A stretch of DNA of 64,000 nt from Datura wrightii (lineage: Eukaryota > Streptophyta > Magnoliopsida > Solanales > Solanaceae). The notes under the pieces are model-generated. The model did no database searches and was not told the DNA's origin. It saw only the letters and a program-made list of their open reading frames with translations. Shown in pieces: positions 23,060 through 34,761 of the stretch. The stretch lies in the NCBI GenBank assembly GCA_035772735.1, contig JASDFA010000018.1, positions 145,705,501-145,769,500 of the forward strand, in the 5' to 3' direction. Positions within the stretch are counted from its first letter, which is position 1. Each line of letters begins with the position of its first letter. The position numbers and the translations under genes are program-made.

Positions 23060-24845
23060 AAAACCTTATTCGTCCTCGAACAATAATCTCACATCTCATG
23101 CAATTGACACCCAATCATAGCTACTTTGGCTCGACAATTCAAGCTACGGTTATACCGATTATTTACATAGCAAATCATCAAGAAAACATGCATAGTCTCA
23201 TCAATACAATGACATTCAACACATTAAGACCTCCTAGACTCAAGAGTCGACTCTCGATCTCGGCAAACTCATGCAAATCAGCTGATCAAGACATCCTACA
23301 CGAAATTCAGTCTCTCATCAAGCATGTGCCCTCACAACACAAGAGAATATTCCCCTTTTCAATTATATAATCTCAAAAACATTATATGCAGGGGCATATG
23401 AACACGATTTCGCTCTCTCTCTCAAAGAATTCACATGCATCATGTCATGACCCATAAGCTTGCCTCTAGTGTATTACTCCACTAATATAAGGACGAGTGA
23501 TGTAAGATCACGTAGGACTTAACGGGTTGTAATGTAAGCTAAGGAACTAGTAAATATTGGGCTAACCAATAATAGCAACTAGCCTCCTTAAGCGCTTTTC
23601 AATACATCCCACCATATTATAGGCATTGTTTCTTCCTTCATCCTCCCCTTTCTTGAAGTCTTTCTTCATTTTTGTTCCCATTTCTTTAAGCACACTCGAC
23701 TTAATAACAAAGATTAGTTATACATCTTCATTTTATTAAATTCGGCAAGTGCACCTTTGACCTTTTCTTTACTTTCACCACTTCCGCTTTTCCTTTCTTT
23801 TTCACACTTTTCACTCCTTAACACTGTGGGAAAATTATTTTTCTTGAGCGCTTAAGAGTTTTGGATCAAATTCACGGATAATGAAAAGAAGGGGTTAAGC
23901 TCGGTTTGTACCTTTTCGACAAAAGAAAAAAATAGGCTAAAGGCTCAATGGGCTAACTAGGATGTACATTCAAGGTAGGTACGATAATGGAAAAAAACTT
24001 TCGGTTAAATCAAAGAAATGCCTACATCCTTTCCTACAATACACATCCTTCATTTCATTTTGTACACACACCAGACAAGTTCTAGACACTTCACAATAGC
24101 ATGGAAGAATCGAAACCTCACCACACACTCATTGCACATGCTCAACTCAAGACATATTCATAGACTCTTCAATAAGCTAATTACAAGAATTCAAACATTA
24201 AGCCTCAATCACACTGAATCGAACTCTATGGTCTAGGTATCTCAACATGTTTACAAAGTTGCATGCTTTCGTATGAATCACCTTTGCATTCGAAATATCA
24301 TGTACAACACGCAACAAGAATTTCAAACCATAAAGTAACGACACGTTTGGGATACAAACAAACAAAAGAAAAAAATTAAAAAGAACAAAAAATCTACTCC
24401 TATCGACTACATTTCCCTTAAGACGGTCGTCATCCATCCATCATAGGGAACAATCACTATTTATGACTTCGGTTCAATGGGACTATTCTCGGTAAAAGCA
24501 CCGAAAACAAACGCCGAGAAACCCAATCATAAAAATATTTCAATGAAAAATTTTTAAAATATCGATAATTTTGATAAAACAAAAATATTTACACACCCAG
24601 CTAACAACAACTCCATACAACACACAACATATTCACATTAATTACAACACCGAATTATAATACAAAACAAAAACACCAAAATCACAGGGTCTCAATTTTT
24701 TCACAGGCATCACAACAAAACATGAACATAAATAACAACCAAACAACCAGCACCTAACTACTCCCACCCCACACTTAAATCGAACACTGTCCCCAGTGTT
24801 CACAAAATTCAGCATAGCACAAGAGTAGGTAGTGAAACTTCCTGA
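23060..24845 (-). other. Long 3' UTR of element D
   Basis: Between the env-position ORF stop and the polypurine tract; no convincing ORF. AT-rich with small non-conserved frames. Confidence 0.75.
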
Positions 24846-26070
24846 TCAATCGAAGTATTCAAATTCTTCATCAAGTGTCGTTGCCTCATCCCCCATATCT
24901 GAATCTCCCCCGCTATCCTCATCTGACTCAACATCTGAGTCATCGCGGCGTGTCTCCTCATCTATGGGGACATCATCATCAATGGGCTCCATAAAAGCTG
25001 GCCCCACTCGGCATAGAGCCCTGGCATTTTTGCCAAAGGGGTAATCTAGCTCGAGCTGCCACAGCTCATCTTCTGTTGTTGACCTCCCGCCTATTCTCAA
25101 CTGCAGCATCTGCATCCCGAACATGCGGGCCATATATTGATCATTCCGAGCATGTCGCTCGGCTAATGTGAGAACTGGCCCGTGAGTGGTGTCGGGTGCC
25201 TTAGTTTTGGTGACGTTCAAGGCACGCCTATCCATCTGCGGGATGTAGTCTAGGGCTTCTTCCTCAATATCTAGGCCCCTCAAGAACGTGGTCAGCAAGC
25301 CACCAAACCCGTACCTGTGCCCTTGATGCAAACAGTCTCTCTTCATGGCGGAGATAATCACCGCCCCAACATTAATCTCCAGCCCTTTCATTAGGGCGTA
25401 GACTAAGCACACATGATCCCGGGTGACATCTTTCATGTGCACCCCCAGGATCAGGTAGGAAAACATGATCTTAAGCCAAATTCTAGCTTCCCTGTTCATT
25501 TGAGAGTAGGGCAGCGTCTAATGGTAGCCCCTCTCCTTATGCCTGCTCCACCGTGCTGTAGAACGGGCTCTACACAGAGTGCGTCTGATATCCGCATATG
25601 GTGGAGTGATGTTCAGCAGCCGGAGTACATGGGCGTCTGTGTCCCGCGCCCCCAAAATGGCATTAAGGTGATGGGGCTCAAAGGTGACTACCTGCCCCCT
25701 TATCTTGACGGTGTGACTGCGGAGTGTCGGGTTCCAGTTGGCGTAGAACTTCCGAATCAGGTGGAGATTGCACTCCTTGGGCTCTTCAAAGATGAAGTTC
25801 AGCCCGACAACGTCAATCCTGTGTACGATTCTGGGGAATTTCTGTGTCAACGGCTCCCTTGCAATATGCTCCTCGGGGAAGTATTTGTTCTCCTTGTGCT
25901 TTGCGTACCATTTCTTCCCTTCGTCAGTCACCCATCGGGTTCCGTATTGACGGCATTGGCCACGCGAAACCGCTGGTGCTGCTGGGACTGCTGTCCCAGT
26001 CTAATTCTTTTCCTCCAGGCGCCCGATGTAGATGCGCCCTTTCCTTTGTCTTGCCTGCTTGCCCTTGTTA
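24846..26070 (-). pseudogene. Env-position ORF of element D, 'putative plant transposon protein' type
   Basis: Downstream of protease in element D. Reading down from 26070, one frame gives a basic N-terminus (GKGASTSGAWRKRI). After a frameshift near 25935 the main frame gives WVTDEGKKWYAKHKENKYFP, FYANWNPTLRSHTVKIRGQ and HHLNAILGARDTDAHV. A TAG at 25518-25520 interrupts, then the same frame continues with ARIWLKIMFSYLILG, VCLVYALMKGLEINVG and a strongly acidic C-terminus (EEFEYFD). These blocks are typical of the PF20167-type domain. I see no signal peptide or clear membrane segment, so 'env' describes position only. A start codon is uncertain; no ATG is in the right frame close to the N-terminus. 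Confidence 0.8.
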
Positions 26071-26732
26071 CTGTCAAATCAAACAGACAGTCCCAATGTT
26101 ATTTAAATCAAAATTAGCTTCGACTAAGGTTGAGTTAAGCTAGGCCACTCCACACTTAGTCCTTAGCCATAATTACGACATCACGGCAAGACAATTCTCA
26201 CTTTCCAATTTACAAAAAGAAAACAACAACATGCCTCGTGCAACTCAGAGAATTCGATGGAATAAATTCTACGTACTACTCAGACTTCGTATAGCTAATC
26301 AAAATATCACCATCGATACCATTTCATCACATAGCACTTAGCAAAAACTTCTCTCAACACAACCTATGCAATTCACCAATTTCTATGCAATTCAACAATT
26401 TCATTCTCCCGAAAATCCATCGTTTATTTAGCATATTCACATCAAGCACAACACAATTCACCTTACCCAACATGCCCAACCCATAATTTTCACATTTACA
26501 ATCACATTTAGTTTCTTCGCAATCAAATTCCAACCCTAGCTACATATTTCACCAAAATTCGATCAAGCATGTATTTATCGAGTTCATACAATCAAAATGA
26601 TACTACGAACATCAATCAACAATAACTTAAATGAATTCAAGCTCAATTTACAATTAGGACAAGGTTTACTCACCTCACATGCTCAAAATCTAAGAAATTA
26701 GTCAAGAATTGAGATGAAGTTAAAGAACATAC
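26071..26732 (-). other. Candidate intron before the env-position ORF
   Basis: Minus strand: donor AAAG/GTATGTTC with GT at 26731-26732, and acceptor TTTGATTTGACAG ending at 26071. The 662-bp stretch between is AT-rich and without ORFs, and the basic N-terminal coding begins right after it. Inference from motifs only. Confidence 0.4.
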
Positions 26733-26935
26733 CTTTAATTCGATGAAATCGAAGAAAAGTTGAAGAAAACTTGTTCCTAGGTCCGTGTCACGTTGGGGAA
26801 GGAGGGATTATTGGGTGTTTGTCGCGGAGGAGATGAGAAATGAGGGAAAAAATGAGGGAAATCGGGGTTAAAACGGGAAATTTTCGCGCGGGTCACCCGG
26901 CGACCCAGTGTGACCCATCGCGATTAACACCTCAA

Positions 26936-27072
26936 CGTGTCACGGAGGGTAACACGGAGCACCCCCTCTGTGACAAGGAGCCAATGCGGAGGTGTTCTAG
27001 AATTTTAAAAATTCCAGAATTACACCTCAACGTGTCACGGAGGGTAACGCGGAGCACCCCCTCCGTGACACG
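26936..27072 (-). promoter_or_regulatory. Two internal copies of the 42-bp dyad module
   Basis: Copy 1: left arm CGTGTCACGGAG at 26936-26947, imperfect right arm at 26966-26977. Copy 2: perfect arms at 27031-27042 and 27061-27072. Both spacers are 18 bp and the copies are 95 bp apart. Orientation (CGCGGAG on the plus strand) is as in the LTR, facing the env-position ORF. A CT-rich leader and the candidate intron follow. This may be an internal promoter. Confidence 0.65.
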
Positions 27073-27299
27073 GAGCCATCGCGCAGGCTCTCTGTTTTGC
27101 CACTTTTTATTATTTTTCTCACCTCGATTTTTTCTTTGCGATCCTTTGCATTTTTACCCTCCGTTCAACCTGAAATTCATCTCACAACAAGAAATTGGTT
27201 AGAATTCATAGGTTTCAACATAAAACACAATTTTTGTTTTTATTTTTATTTTTCTATTTTTTCTCTTTTTCTTTTTTTTTTCTTTCTTTTCTACTAATT

Positions 27300-27590
27300 C
27301 TACTCAATTATTACAACAATTTCACGGGTTGCCTCTCGTGCAGTGCCTAGTTTACCTTCGCGGCTCGACGTCATTGAAGCTTAGTCATCCTCTAGGGTGA
27401 CGGACGTCTTCTCTCGACTACCGTCCTCACCCCTGTCCTGCTTACACCGATGCCCATTAATTGCGACCGTGGCATTTCGATCTTCTTGCCACGATTCCAG
27501 TTTTGGGGGATCCTTCACCGGTGGTTTTCCCACTGGCTCTCACGAATCAACACTTTGAGCAATATTCTCTCGATCAAGCACGTTGATCAC
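27300..27590 (-). other. Scar replacing RT-RNase H-integrase
   Basis: After the protease frame stops, about 290 bp lead to text like the end of Athila pol (minus strand CACGAGAGGCAACCCGTGAA). About 3-4 kb of pol is missing, with the joint somewhere in this stretch. Confidence 0.65.
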
Positions 27591-28031
27591 TTAGAGTTCC
27601 TCATACACGGCCGGAAGCTTCGTGGCCTTGTACACATCAAATACCTCCACCTTGTCGTGTGCCCGCATGGTTAGCTTCCCTGCAGCTACATCAATCAGCG
27701 CTTTCCCGGTCGCCAAGAAAGGACGTCTAAAAATAAATGGAACTTCCGCATCTGGCTCAAAATCCATCACAACGAAGTCTACCGGGAAGATAAGGGAGCC
27801 CACTTGCACCAGCACGTCCTCCACAATGCCATCTGGTCTGGCCAAAGAACGTTCCGCTAGTTGCAAGATCACAGTCGTTGGTCTAGGACTGCCTAGCCCC
27901 AATTTCTTGAATACCAATTTCGGCATCAAGTTAATGCTCGCTCCCAAATCACATAATCCACGAGATCGGATACTCTGCCCGATTGTAAGTTGAATTGTAA
28001 AGCTCCCAAGGTCTTTGAGCTTTGTGGGCAA
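27591..28031 (-). pseudogene. Retropepsin-like protease, Athila type
   Basis: 146 residues. LCDLGASINLMP is the retropepsin active-site region in the form usual for Athila (Asp-Leu-Gly-Ala-Ser), followed by VFKKLGLG, VDFVVMDFEPD and FIFRRPFLATGKALIDV. As an aspartic protease it would cut the element's own polyprotein. The frame differs from gag, which ends just upstream at 28033, so expression as a gag-protease fusion would need a frameshift; a mutation near 28032 is likely. The frame stops at 27591, where RT should start in a complete element. Confidence 0.85.
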
Positions 28032-28032
28032 C

Positions 28033-29742
28033 CTATTTTGTATCCGGGAAGTGCACTCCTCCGTAAGCGTACTCCGTCAACCTGCTTTTGTTCGCCACGA
28101 TGTCCTTGATATATTTTGCGTACTTCGGCACTCCCTGCAAAATATCAACAAGAGGTAAATTAATGTGTTCCTGTTTAAGCACCTCCATGAACTTTTTCAG
28201 ACACGCTTCCTCCTTGTGTTTCTTTAATCTTTGAGGGAACGGGGGTGGTGGTCTTTCTGGTTCAGCTTCCTTCTCCTTCCCCCTATCATCATTGTGTTCC
28301 CTCTCATTCTCCACTGCTCCCGACTGCTATGGTGGTCTTTCTGGTTCCACCTCCTTGAGTTGTAAACCACTCCTTGTGGTCACTGCATTCACTTGCTTGG
28401 GGTTGGGGTCAGTGTCACTCGGAAGTCCTCCTCTCGGCCTGGTATTCTGAGCTCCAGCTAGTTGCCCAAACTGGTACTCCAATGCTTTTGTAGCTAACTG
28501 ATTGTTCTTTACATCGGCTACCAATTTCACATAGTCAGCCTGCAATTGAGCTTGGTTAGCTATCATCGTTTTAAACATTTCCTCGATGCTGGGTGATGAT
28601 GGTGGAGGAGGTGCATTGTTTCTTCTGTATTGTGACTGATAGTTCTGCTGCCCTCCTTGATTTCTCTGCGCCCCCTAACTCGAACTCTGCCCTTGATGGT
28701 TGTTACTACCCCAAGAGAAATTCGGGTGACTCCTCCAATTAGAGTTGTAGTTGTTGCCATACTGTTGGTGATTATTTCTCTATACATTACCAACAAAGTT
28801 CACTGAATCAGGATTCACACCGCAACACTCAGCTGAGTGTTCATTACTGTCGCACACTTCACAACAAATCTGCTGCACTACATTCACTAGGGCTTGAGAC
28901 TGATTTATGCTCATATTGCTGAAGTGAGTATTGAGTTGATTCTGTAACGCAGCTATCTGTGCAGCGATAGCTGTAAAACCATCCACTTCCAAGATTCCTG
29001 CCGCTTTCCTTGTTCCTCCTCTAGAAGAGTCCGTATTCCACTCTGGATTTCCCTGCGAAATACTATTCAACAAAGTATACAACTCCTCATAAGTTTTTTC
29101 TAATGCTTGTCCCCCATCTGCTGAGTCTAGCAAGATTTTTGTGTGGGTTTCCAAACCCTCTATGAAAGTATGCACCAGCACATCATTGGATTGGTGATAA
29201 TAAGGACAATCCTGCAACATAGATTTGAATCGTTCCCAAGCTTGATACAGATTCTCCCCCTCTCTTTGTTTAAAACTTAGAATTTGACTTCTAAGTCTTG
29301 TTGTTTTACCGGATGGAAAGAACCATATCAAGAATTTCTTTGCAAGATCATCCCAAGTAGTGATGGAATTAGGTGGCTCAGCTTTCAACCATCTCTTTGC
29401 TTCTCCCAAAAGTGAAAATGGGAACAATGTAAGCCTGACGTAATCAGATGACACTCCAGCGGGGATGTAAGTGTCACTTATCTCCAAAAAGTTTTGGAGA
29501 TGTTGTTGTGGATCCTCGTGAGGGAGACCTGTGAATTGCCCACTGGTGTGCAGCAATTGCACCATATTCTGTTTAAGCTCGAACCTCCCTCCTGGCTCAG
29601 GTTTGCGAATGCTAGATGTAACATTGTTAGCATGTGGGATTGCCACTTCGCGAACCGGCCTACCTGCCATTTCCTCGGGCACTAACACTGCCCTTACAAT
29701 TGGTGGATTCTGTTGTTGCTCCAGGATTGTTTGTTTGAGCAA
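28033..29742 (-). pseudogene. Gag polyprotein, Athila type, with three TAG stops
   Basis: A single frame runs from 29742 to 28033. The first 320 residues are uninterrupted and hold the retrotransposon gag domain (LFPFSLLGEAKRWLKAEP, FSFKQ-like region LSFKQREGENLYQAWERFK, HTFIEGLETHTKILLDSADG). CCEVCDSNEHSAEC gives a zinc-knuckle-like motif near residue 300. Then come Asn/Gln-rich repeats, EYQFGQLAGAQN, NAVTTRSGLQL and LPLVDILQGVPKYAKYIKDI, all usual for Athila. In-frame TAG stops lie at 28780-28782, 28675-28677 and 28327-28329. The frame is otherwise open, so decay is by point mutation. Confidence 0.9.
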
Positions 29743-29943
29743 CTACAGCTTTCTCTCTAGAGCTTCTCTCCTTTAACAATGGGAATTGTCTTTACGGCTC
29801 TAAGTGTGAATCCACCAGCTCCTTGTCTCTTGCCAGTGTTCAACAGAATTCAATATCTGCAAAAGACAGGCTAAGACCAAGTTGTCAACACTTATAAGAA
29901 ATCATAAACTAACACTTAAGAAAACAATTTTACTAATTGCCAG

Positions 29944-29961
29944 TCCCCGGCAACGGCGCCA
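29944..29961 (-). other. Primer-binding site, Athila tRNA-Asp type
   Basis: The minus strand reads TGGCGCCGTTGCCGGGGA, 6 bp from the LTR. Confidence 0.9.
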
Positions 29962-29967
29962 AAAACT

Positions 29968-30793
29968 TGTTCGGTGGTTTGGAATGCCTACACGCAAGTG
30001 CACGTGGTCGAACAAGTAGTAAAATGGCTAGAGTAGCCAAGTATCGATCCTACAGGGACTAGACCAAGGTAATAATCGAATCAAGTGTTAATAAACTCTA
30101 ACTCTAATAATGCAGACAACAGTTTCAAGAAGATTTTGGGAGTTTGTTTCCTAATTTATACTAATCTAAAACAAATGTACAAAGTGAGTAACTATAGTAG
30201 TGAGCATGCTGAGGCTAAAACGAACATGTAGGGAAGCAATTTATTGATACAAATCGGTTAATCTTTCCTTCGGTTGCTAGTCAAGAATTATTGCCTATGG
30301 ATTAAAACTCTCGTATTTAACCCAACTTAAGATCATGAACCTTCCACCTACATTTCTGTGATAAGAAGAAATTCATGTTCTAGCCATACGAAACCGATTC
30401 CTTAATTGACTAATACGACTTTCAGATATATTTCTATTCTAAAGGTAAATCAATTCTCAATTTTCTTAAATCAAGAAGAGATCATATCCTACCAATTCAC
30501 AACTTTCCAATTTCTTTCTCTTTCGAGCGCCAACCGGATTTTTTAGATATACATTAATATTGGCCAAACATTAATGCAGTAAGAACAAGAATTAATAGAA
30601 CAACCATAGAAGAAAAGATGAAAAATCAAAATGATCAATAATTAAATTCCGCTACAAATGTTCTTAACCTCAGCAAGAAGTGAATTTAGCCACTCATTTG
30701 TGGATTAAACATCGCTAAATGAGTGTAAATCATACAAACAATTGAAATAAAGAACAAAGAGTTAGAGAAGAACCCTAAGAATTTCGTCCCCTC
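29968..30793 (-). repeat. Right LTR of element D, first part
   Basis: Matches 21666-22500. Interrupted after CCCTC (30789-30793) by the Tekay element. Confidence 0.95.
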
Positions 30794-33110
30794 TGTCACA
30801 CCCCACCTTGGGGGGTATGACGGGCACCTGGTGCCTGCTAGACTCTAGACTACTAAATGGTCCAGCCTGAGCACATCTGGTGCTTTGGCTTTGGCCCTAT
30901 TTCAAGAAACAAATCGGCTATATAACGGCTGTAAATACAGCCTCCGGCCAACTGGCCTGTAGCCATCTGTACCTGCAACAACAGCTAACCAGAAACAGGC
31001 TTATAACAAGGAACCTATGTGGGCCGACAAGGCCACCTTGCTGTCTAGTTATCTGTAACTCAACACAAGACTGCTAATAACTACGTGACCGGCAAGGTCA
31101 CCACTACTATCAAATTAAGGCCCCACACGGCCAACATAAACTGAAATACTAAACAGCTACAGCAGACCGCACGGCCTCACACGACCGGCTTAACTAACCA
31201 CAGGGAATATATATACAGACTGCAAGCCTCTACGAATACCGTAAGAAACTAATAGAAATGATCGGGACAGGGCCCCGACCTACCCATACTGCACAACAAA
31301 AGAAAAGGAGCTACACCTCTGGGAATCAGACTCCGGATGACAAGAGCTGATGACTCACTGGCTGGCTGGAATCACGAGGGATCGGCTCCTCGTCCGTGAG
31401 TACCTGTAGGCAGGCAATACAGCGCCCCGCTGGGCGTCAGTACCACAGGTACTGAGCATGTAAAGCAAACTGAAATATGCAACTGAAACGAATAGCACAA
31501 TAACATGACAGTTAAGCAAGAAGTAGCTGAGTCTATCTAGCTGAGGATAACTGGGGAGAGTTATACATTCTGTAACTAACTGAGCGTACCTGAAGACGTG
31601 TCGTCCTTCTGTCTATCAATATCTACTAGCACATATCAATATACATAATAATACACACAATACCTGACCGACCCCCATAAGCCGGAAGGTGCCAACCAAG
31701 CAAGCAATCTATTTACCCCTACCCGGGTCTAAGCCAACCAAAACAAGTCACTCCACTCATCTTATAACTGTGAGCTCCTCCTACCGGCCCCCTTGGGTAC
31801 GTAGCTCAGGCCTTGACCTCTGACAATAAACTGTGTCTGAGTCCGAAGACTCCTGCCTCTGGGCACAGGTGTGCACACCGAGTGGTCTGTCCCTGTAAAC
31901 AGGGTGTGCTAGCTCTGCGCAGAGTAAACTGAACTACCCCTGCAAGCAGGGTGGTCTGGACCGTATTATCATGGTGGTCGGCCATCATCGTCCTTTAGTC
32001 GGACGGCATCGCCCAACTGGTGGCGGTATCTGAATCTGGTATCGACACAGCTATAACCCAGGGGCGGTGGGGATGCTAAAGGGTGCCCACATGCCACAAC
32101 AAGTCTCAACATACAAAACACATACACAGCAAGCATGCTCAAATGAAAAATACTAATCATATTCTCTTCTTGTATCTCAAGGCCAGTTTGTAATAAATAA
32201 CTGAAACTATATTCTGTTTTACACTATTCCTGATTGCTGGCTAACTGCTGCCTGGCCTTTATCTGTCTATCTGATTATATCTGAGTATAACTCAATAACA
32301 TAGAACATGCCATCTACTACTGAGTACAATCTCAACAAATGTAATACGTATTACCTGACTATCTATTATTCTGATTATAGCATGATACGTAATGTTATAC
32401 TAGCATGCTTGCTGGAAATTGTACTAAAATCGTTCCTGTACATTGGGTATCGGTTAATAGCCTTTATTCTATTTACTTTCTAAGCTGTACTTCCTGGCTT
32501 GCCGAAAGAATAACTTTACATACCTGGTTTCTGAGTACCCGACTGGCCGATGTGATGTCCGTCGGTACTTCTGCTGTTTCTCCCAACTACATTCATATAC
32601 ACGGCAATTAAAACTAAATACATTAATATTCGGGAGAAATTATCACTTTTGATATATATATATTTATCCCAACTTTAACCTTTCAGAAAACGGTCAAAAA
32701 CTCGTTATTTCTCGATAGTCCAGAAGGGATAAATGCTCACTGCAACGCTAGGAACACATTGGTACTAATTTAAAGAAATTCTATTTACTTTACCTCGGTA
32801 GCACGACGTTTCGACGACCAAATTTCACGAAACCAACTCCGTAGGATTGCTCTCTGCAGCTTTATACACCTGTACCTAAGCCGGAACGGAGTTTAGACCG
32901 CGTTTCGACGCGTAATTGGAAGGAAATTTATATATATTATCGTGGGTTTGCCTAAGAATGGCTACCCTCTGTTTCTTGCTGGAAATCATCTTATATGAAG
33001 ATGAAAACCGACCTTATTTTTAATTTTTTTTTTTTTTTTTTTGCTTTCTAAATTCCTTAACCCACACGACATTAGGCTATTTATTTATTTAAAATTTACG
33101 GGGTGTAACA
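30794..33110 (-). repeat. LTR of element D2 (3' LTR)
   Basis: 2317 bp. Lacks the dyad module. The sense-strand start after TGTTACACCCC differs from the 2.6-kb Tekay LTRs for about 200 bp, then similarity resumes. Contains a run of palindromes (31839-31951). Confidence 0.97.
31839..31951. repeat. Cluster of five short palindromes in LTR
   Basis: GAGTC-CGAA-GACTC (31839-31852), GGTGTGCACACC (31868-31879), CCCTGT-AA-ACAGGG (31891-31904), CTCTGCGCAGAG (31913-31924) and CCCTGC-AA-GCAGGG (31938-31951). Repeated in the other LTR at 39429-39541. Confidence 0.8.
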
Positions 33111-33123
33111 TCCTCCCCCTCTT
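33111..33123 (-). other. Polypurine tract of element D2
   Basis: The minus strand reads AAGAGGGGGAGGA directly before the LTR. Confidence 0.9.
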
Positions 33124-33381
33124 AAGAACATTCGTCCTCGAATGATATTCTGTCTAGAGGACTGCTCAACTTACTCAACTTGTTTCTAGAAAAACTTTGG
33201 CAGAGTTTCCCTTGTATTCTAGACTATCTCATAATTCCTGAAAAGCAGAAAAGCCCAAGACAGGTACTCTACACGATATAGTAACATTCATGTATAAAAC
33301 TGGCTATAATCAACCGCCTGCTTTCATATATGAAGTATAAGCATTAATAGGGAAAATAGTTCTAACATACTTCTTGTTTGC

Positions 33382-34719
33382 CTATGCTTGGAATAAGTGG
33401 GGATATCTGGCTTTCATGTCCTCCTCAGCTTCCCAGGTCATTTCTTCTCGGTTCCTGTTACGCCACAATACTTTGACAGATGCAATATCTTTAGTTCTCA
33501 ATCTACGGATCTGTCTGTCTAAGATAGCTACTGGAACCTCTTCATATGCTAACTCTTCGGTGACCTGGACATCCTGAACTGGAACAACTGTGGAAGGGTC
33601 TCCTACAAATTTCCTCAACATAGATACATGGAATACTGGGTGAACAGATGCTAACTCCGGAGGCAAGTTCAATTCATATGCAACTCGGCCTATTCTTCGC
33701 TGAATCTGATATGGCCCAATGAATCTCGGGCTAAGCTTGCCTTTCTTGCCAAATCTCATCACCCCTTTCATCGGAGACACCTTCAGGTATACCCAGTCAT
33801 TTACCGCAAATTCTAAATTTCTACGCCGCATATCTGCATACGACTTCTGGCGGCTCTGAGCAGTCAACAGGCGTTCTCTGATAAGCTTTACCTTCTCCTC
33901 TGACTGTTGAATGATGTCTGGCCCAATCAACGCTGATTCTCCCACTTCAAACCAGCCCACCGGCGATCTACATTTTCGCCCATATAATGCCTCAAAGGGC
34001 GCCATCTGGATAGCTGAATGATAACTGTTATTATAGGCAAATTCAATCAACGACAGATGTTCATCCCAGCTACCCCCAAAATCTAGTACACACGCTCGTA
34101 GCATATCTTCGAGCGTTTGGATAGTCCGCTCAGCCTGTCCATCTGTCTGAGGGTGGAATGCTGTGCTCAAATTAATCTGCGTTCCCAAACCCCTCTGGAA
34201 CGACTGCCAGAATCTAGCTGTAAACTGTGCTCCCCTATCTGAAATAACGGATACCGGCACTCCATGTAGCCTAACTATTTCTCTGATATATAACTCGGCA
34301 TAATCCTCGGCAGAGAAGGTAACTTTCACGGGCAGGAAATGAGCTGATTTTGTCAGCCTGTCAACTATTACCCAAATGGAATCATTTCTGCGTCTGGTAC
34401 GGGGTAAACCTGTTACAAAATCCATATTTATCGCTTCCCATTTCCACATAGGCACAGCTATATCCTGCGTCAGACCTCCCGGTTTCTGGTGCTCCGCTTT
34501 CACCTGCTGGCAGTTAGGACATCTAGATACAAATTCAGCTATTTCAGATTTCATACCTGGCCACCAGTAGATGTCTCTGATATCGTGGTACATTTTTGTT
34601 GCTCCTGGGTGGAGGGAATAACGAGCGTAATGTACCTCATGCATGATTTGCTGGCGAAGCCCTGAAACATTCGGGACACATAAACGGCCCCCACAACGTA
34701 GTACTTCATTTTCAGTCAC
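33382..34719 (-). CDS. Integrase with C-terminal chromodomain (downstream part of gag-pol)
   Basis: 445 residues from the first Met after the stop; the frame is the same as that of gag-pol upstream, so this is the second half of one polyprotein. The zinc-binding HHCC region is H30, H37, C67, C70. The catalytic triad is D100 (INMDFVTG), D161 (VISDRGAQF) and E197 (DGQAERTIQ), with spacing D-x60-D-x35-E as in retroviral integrases. Near residue 340 come GPYQIQRRIGRVAYELNLPP and HPVFHVSMLRKFVGD. The last about 50 residues (VKVLWRNRNREEMTWEAEED) form the chromodomain-like tail of Tekay chromoviruses, thought to guide insertion to heterochromatin. No catalytic residue is missing. As the window stands, this part is translated only if the TAG at 34762-34764 is read through. 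Confidence 0.95.
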   Translation of the reverse strand: MTENEVLRCGGRLCVPNVSGLRQQIMHEVHYARYSLHPGATKMYHDIRDIYWWPGMKSEIAEFVSRCPNCQQVKAEHQKPGGLTQDIAVPMWKWEAINMDFVTGLPRTRRRNDSIWVIVDRLTKSAHFLPVKVTFSAEDYAELYIREIVRLHGVPVSVISDRGAQFTARFWQSFQRGLGTQINLSTAFHPQTDGQAERTIQTLEDMLRACVLDFGGSWDEHLSLIEFAYNNSYHSAIQMAPFEALYGRKCRSPVGWFEVGESALIGPDIIQQSEEKVKLIRERLLTAQSRQKSYADMRRRNLEFAVNDWVYLKVSPMKGVMRFGKKGKLSPRFIGPYQIQRRIGRVAYELNLPPELASVHPVFHVSMLRKFVGDPSTVVPVQDVQVTEELAYEEVPVAILDRQIRRLRTKDIASVKVLWRNRNREEMTWEAEEDMKARYPHLFQA

Positions 34720-34761
34720 TTGGAAATCTGACTCTTTACCCTCCTGAATTCTATCTCTGAG

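Noticed and set aside
25413..26117. 234-residue plus-strand ORF
   Set aside because: Antisense shadow of the env-position ORF, which has family-typical blocks on the minus strand.
29944..29961. tRNA-like sequence
   Set aside because: It is an 18-bp primer-binding site complementary to a tRNA end, not a tRNA gene. The same applies to the TGGTATCAGAGC sites.
31806..32160. Small ORFs repeated at 39396-39750
   Set aside because: Only repeated because they lie in the two LTRs; no protein similarity recognised.
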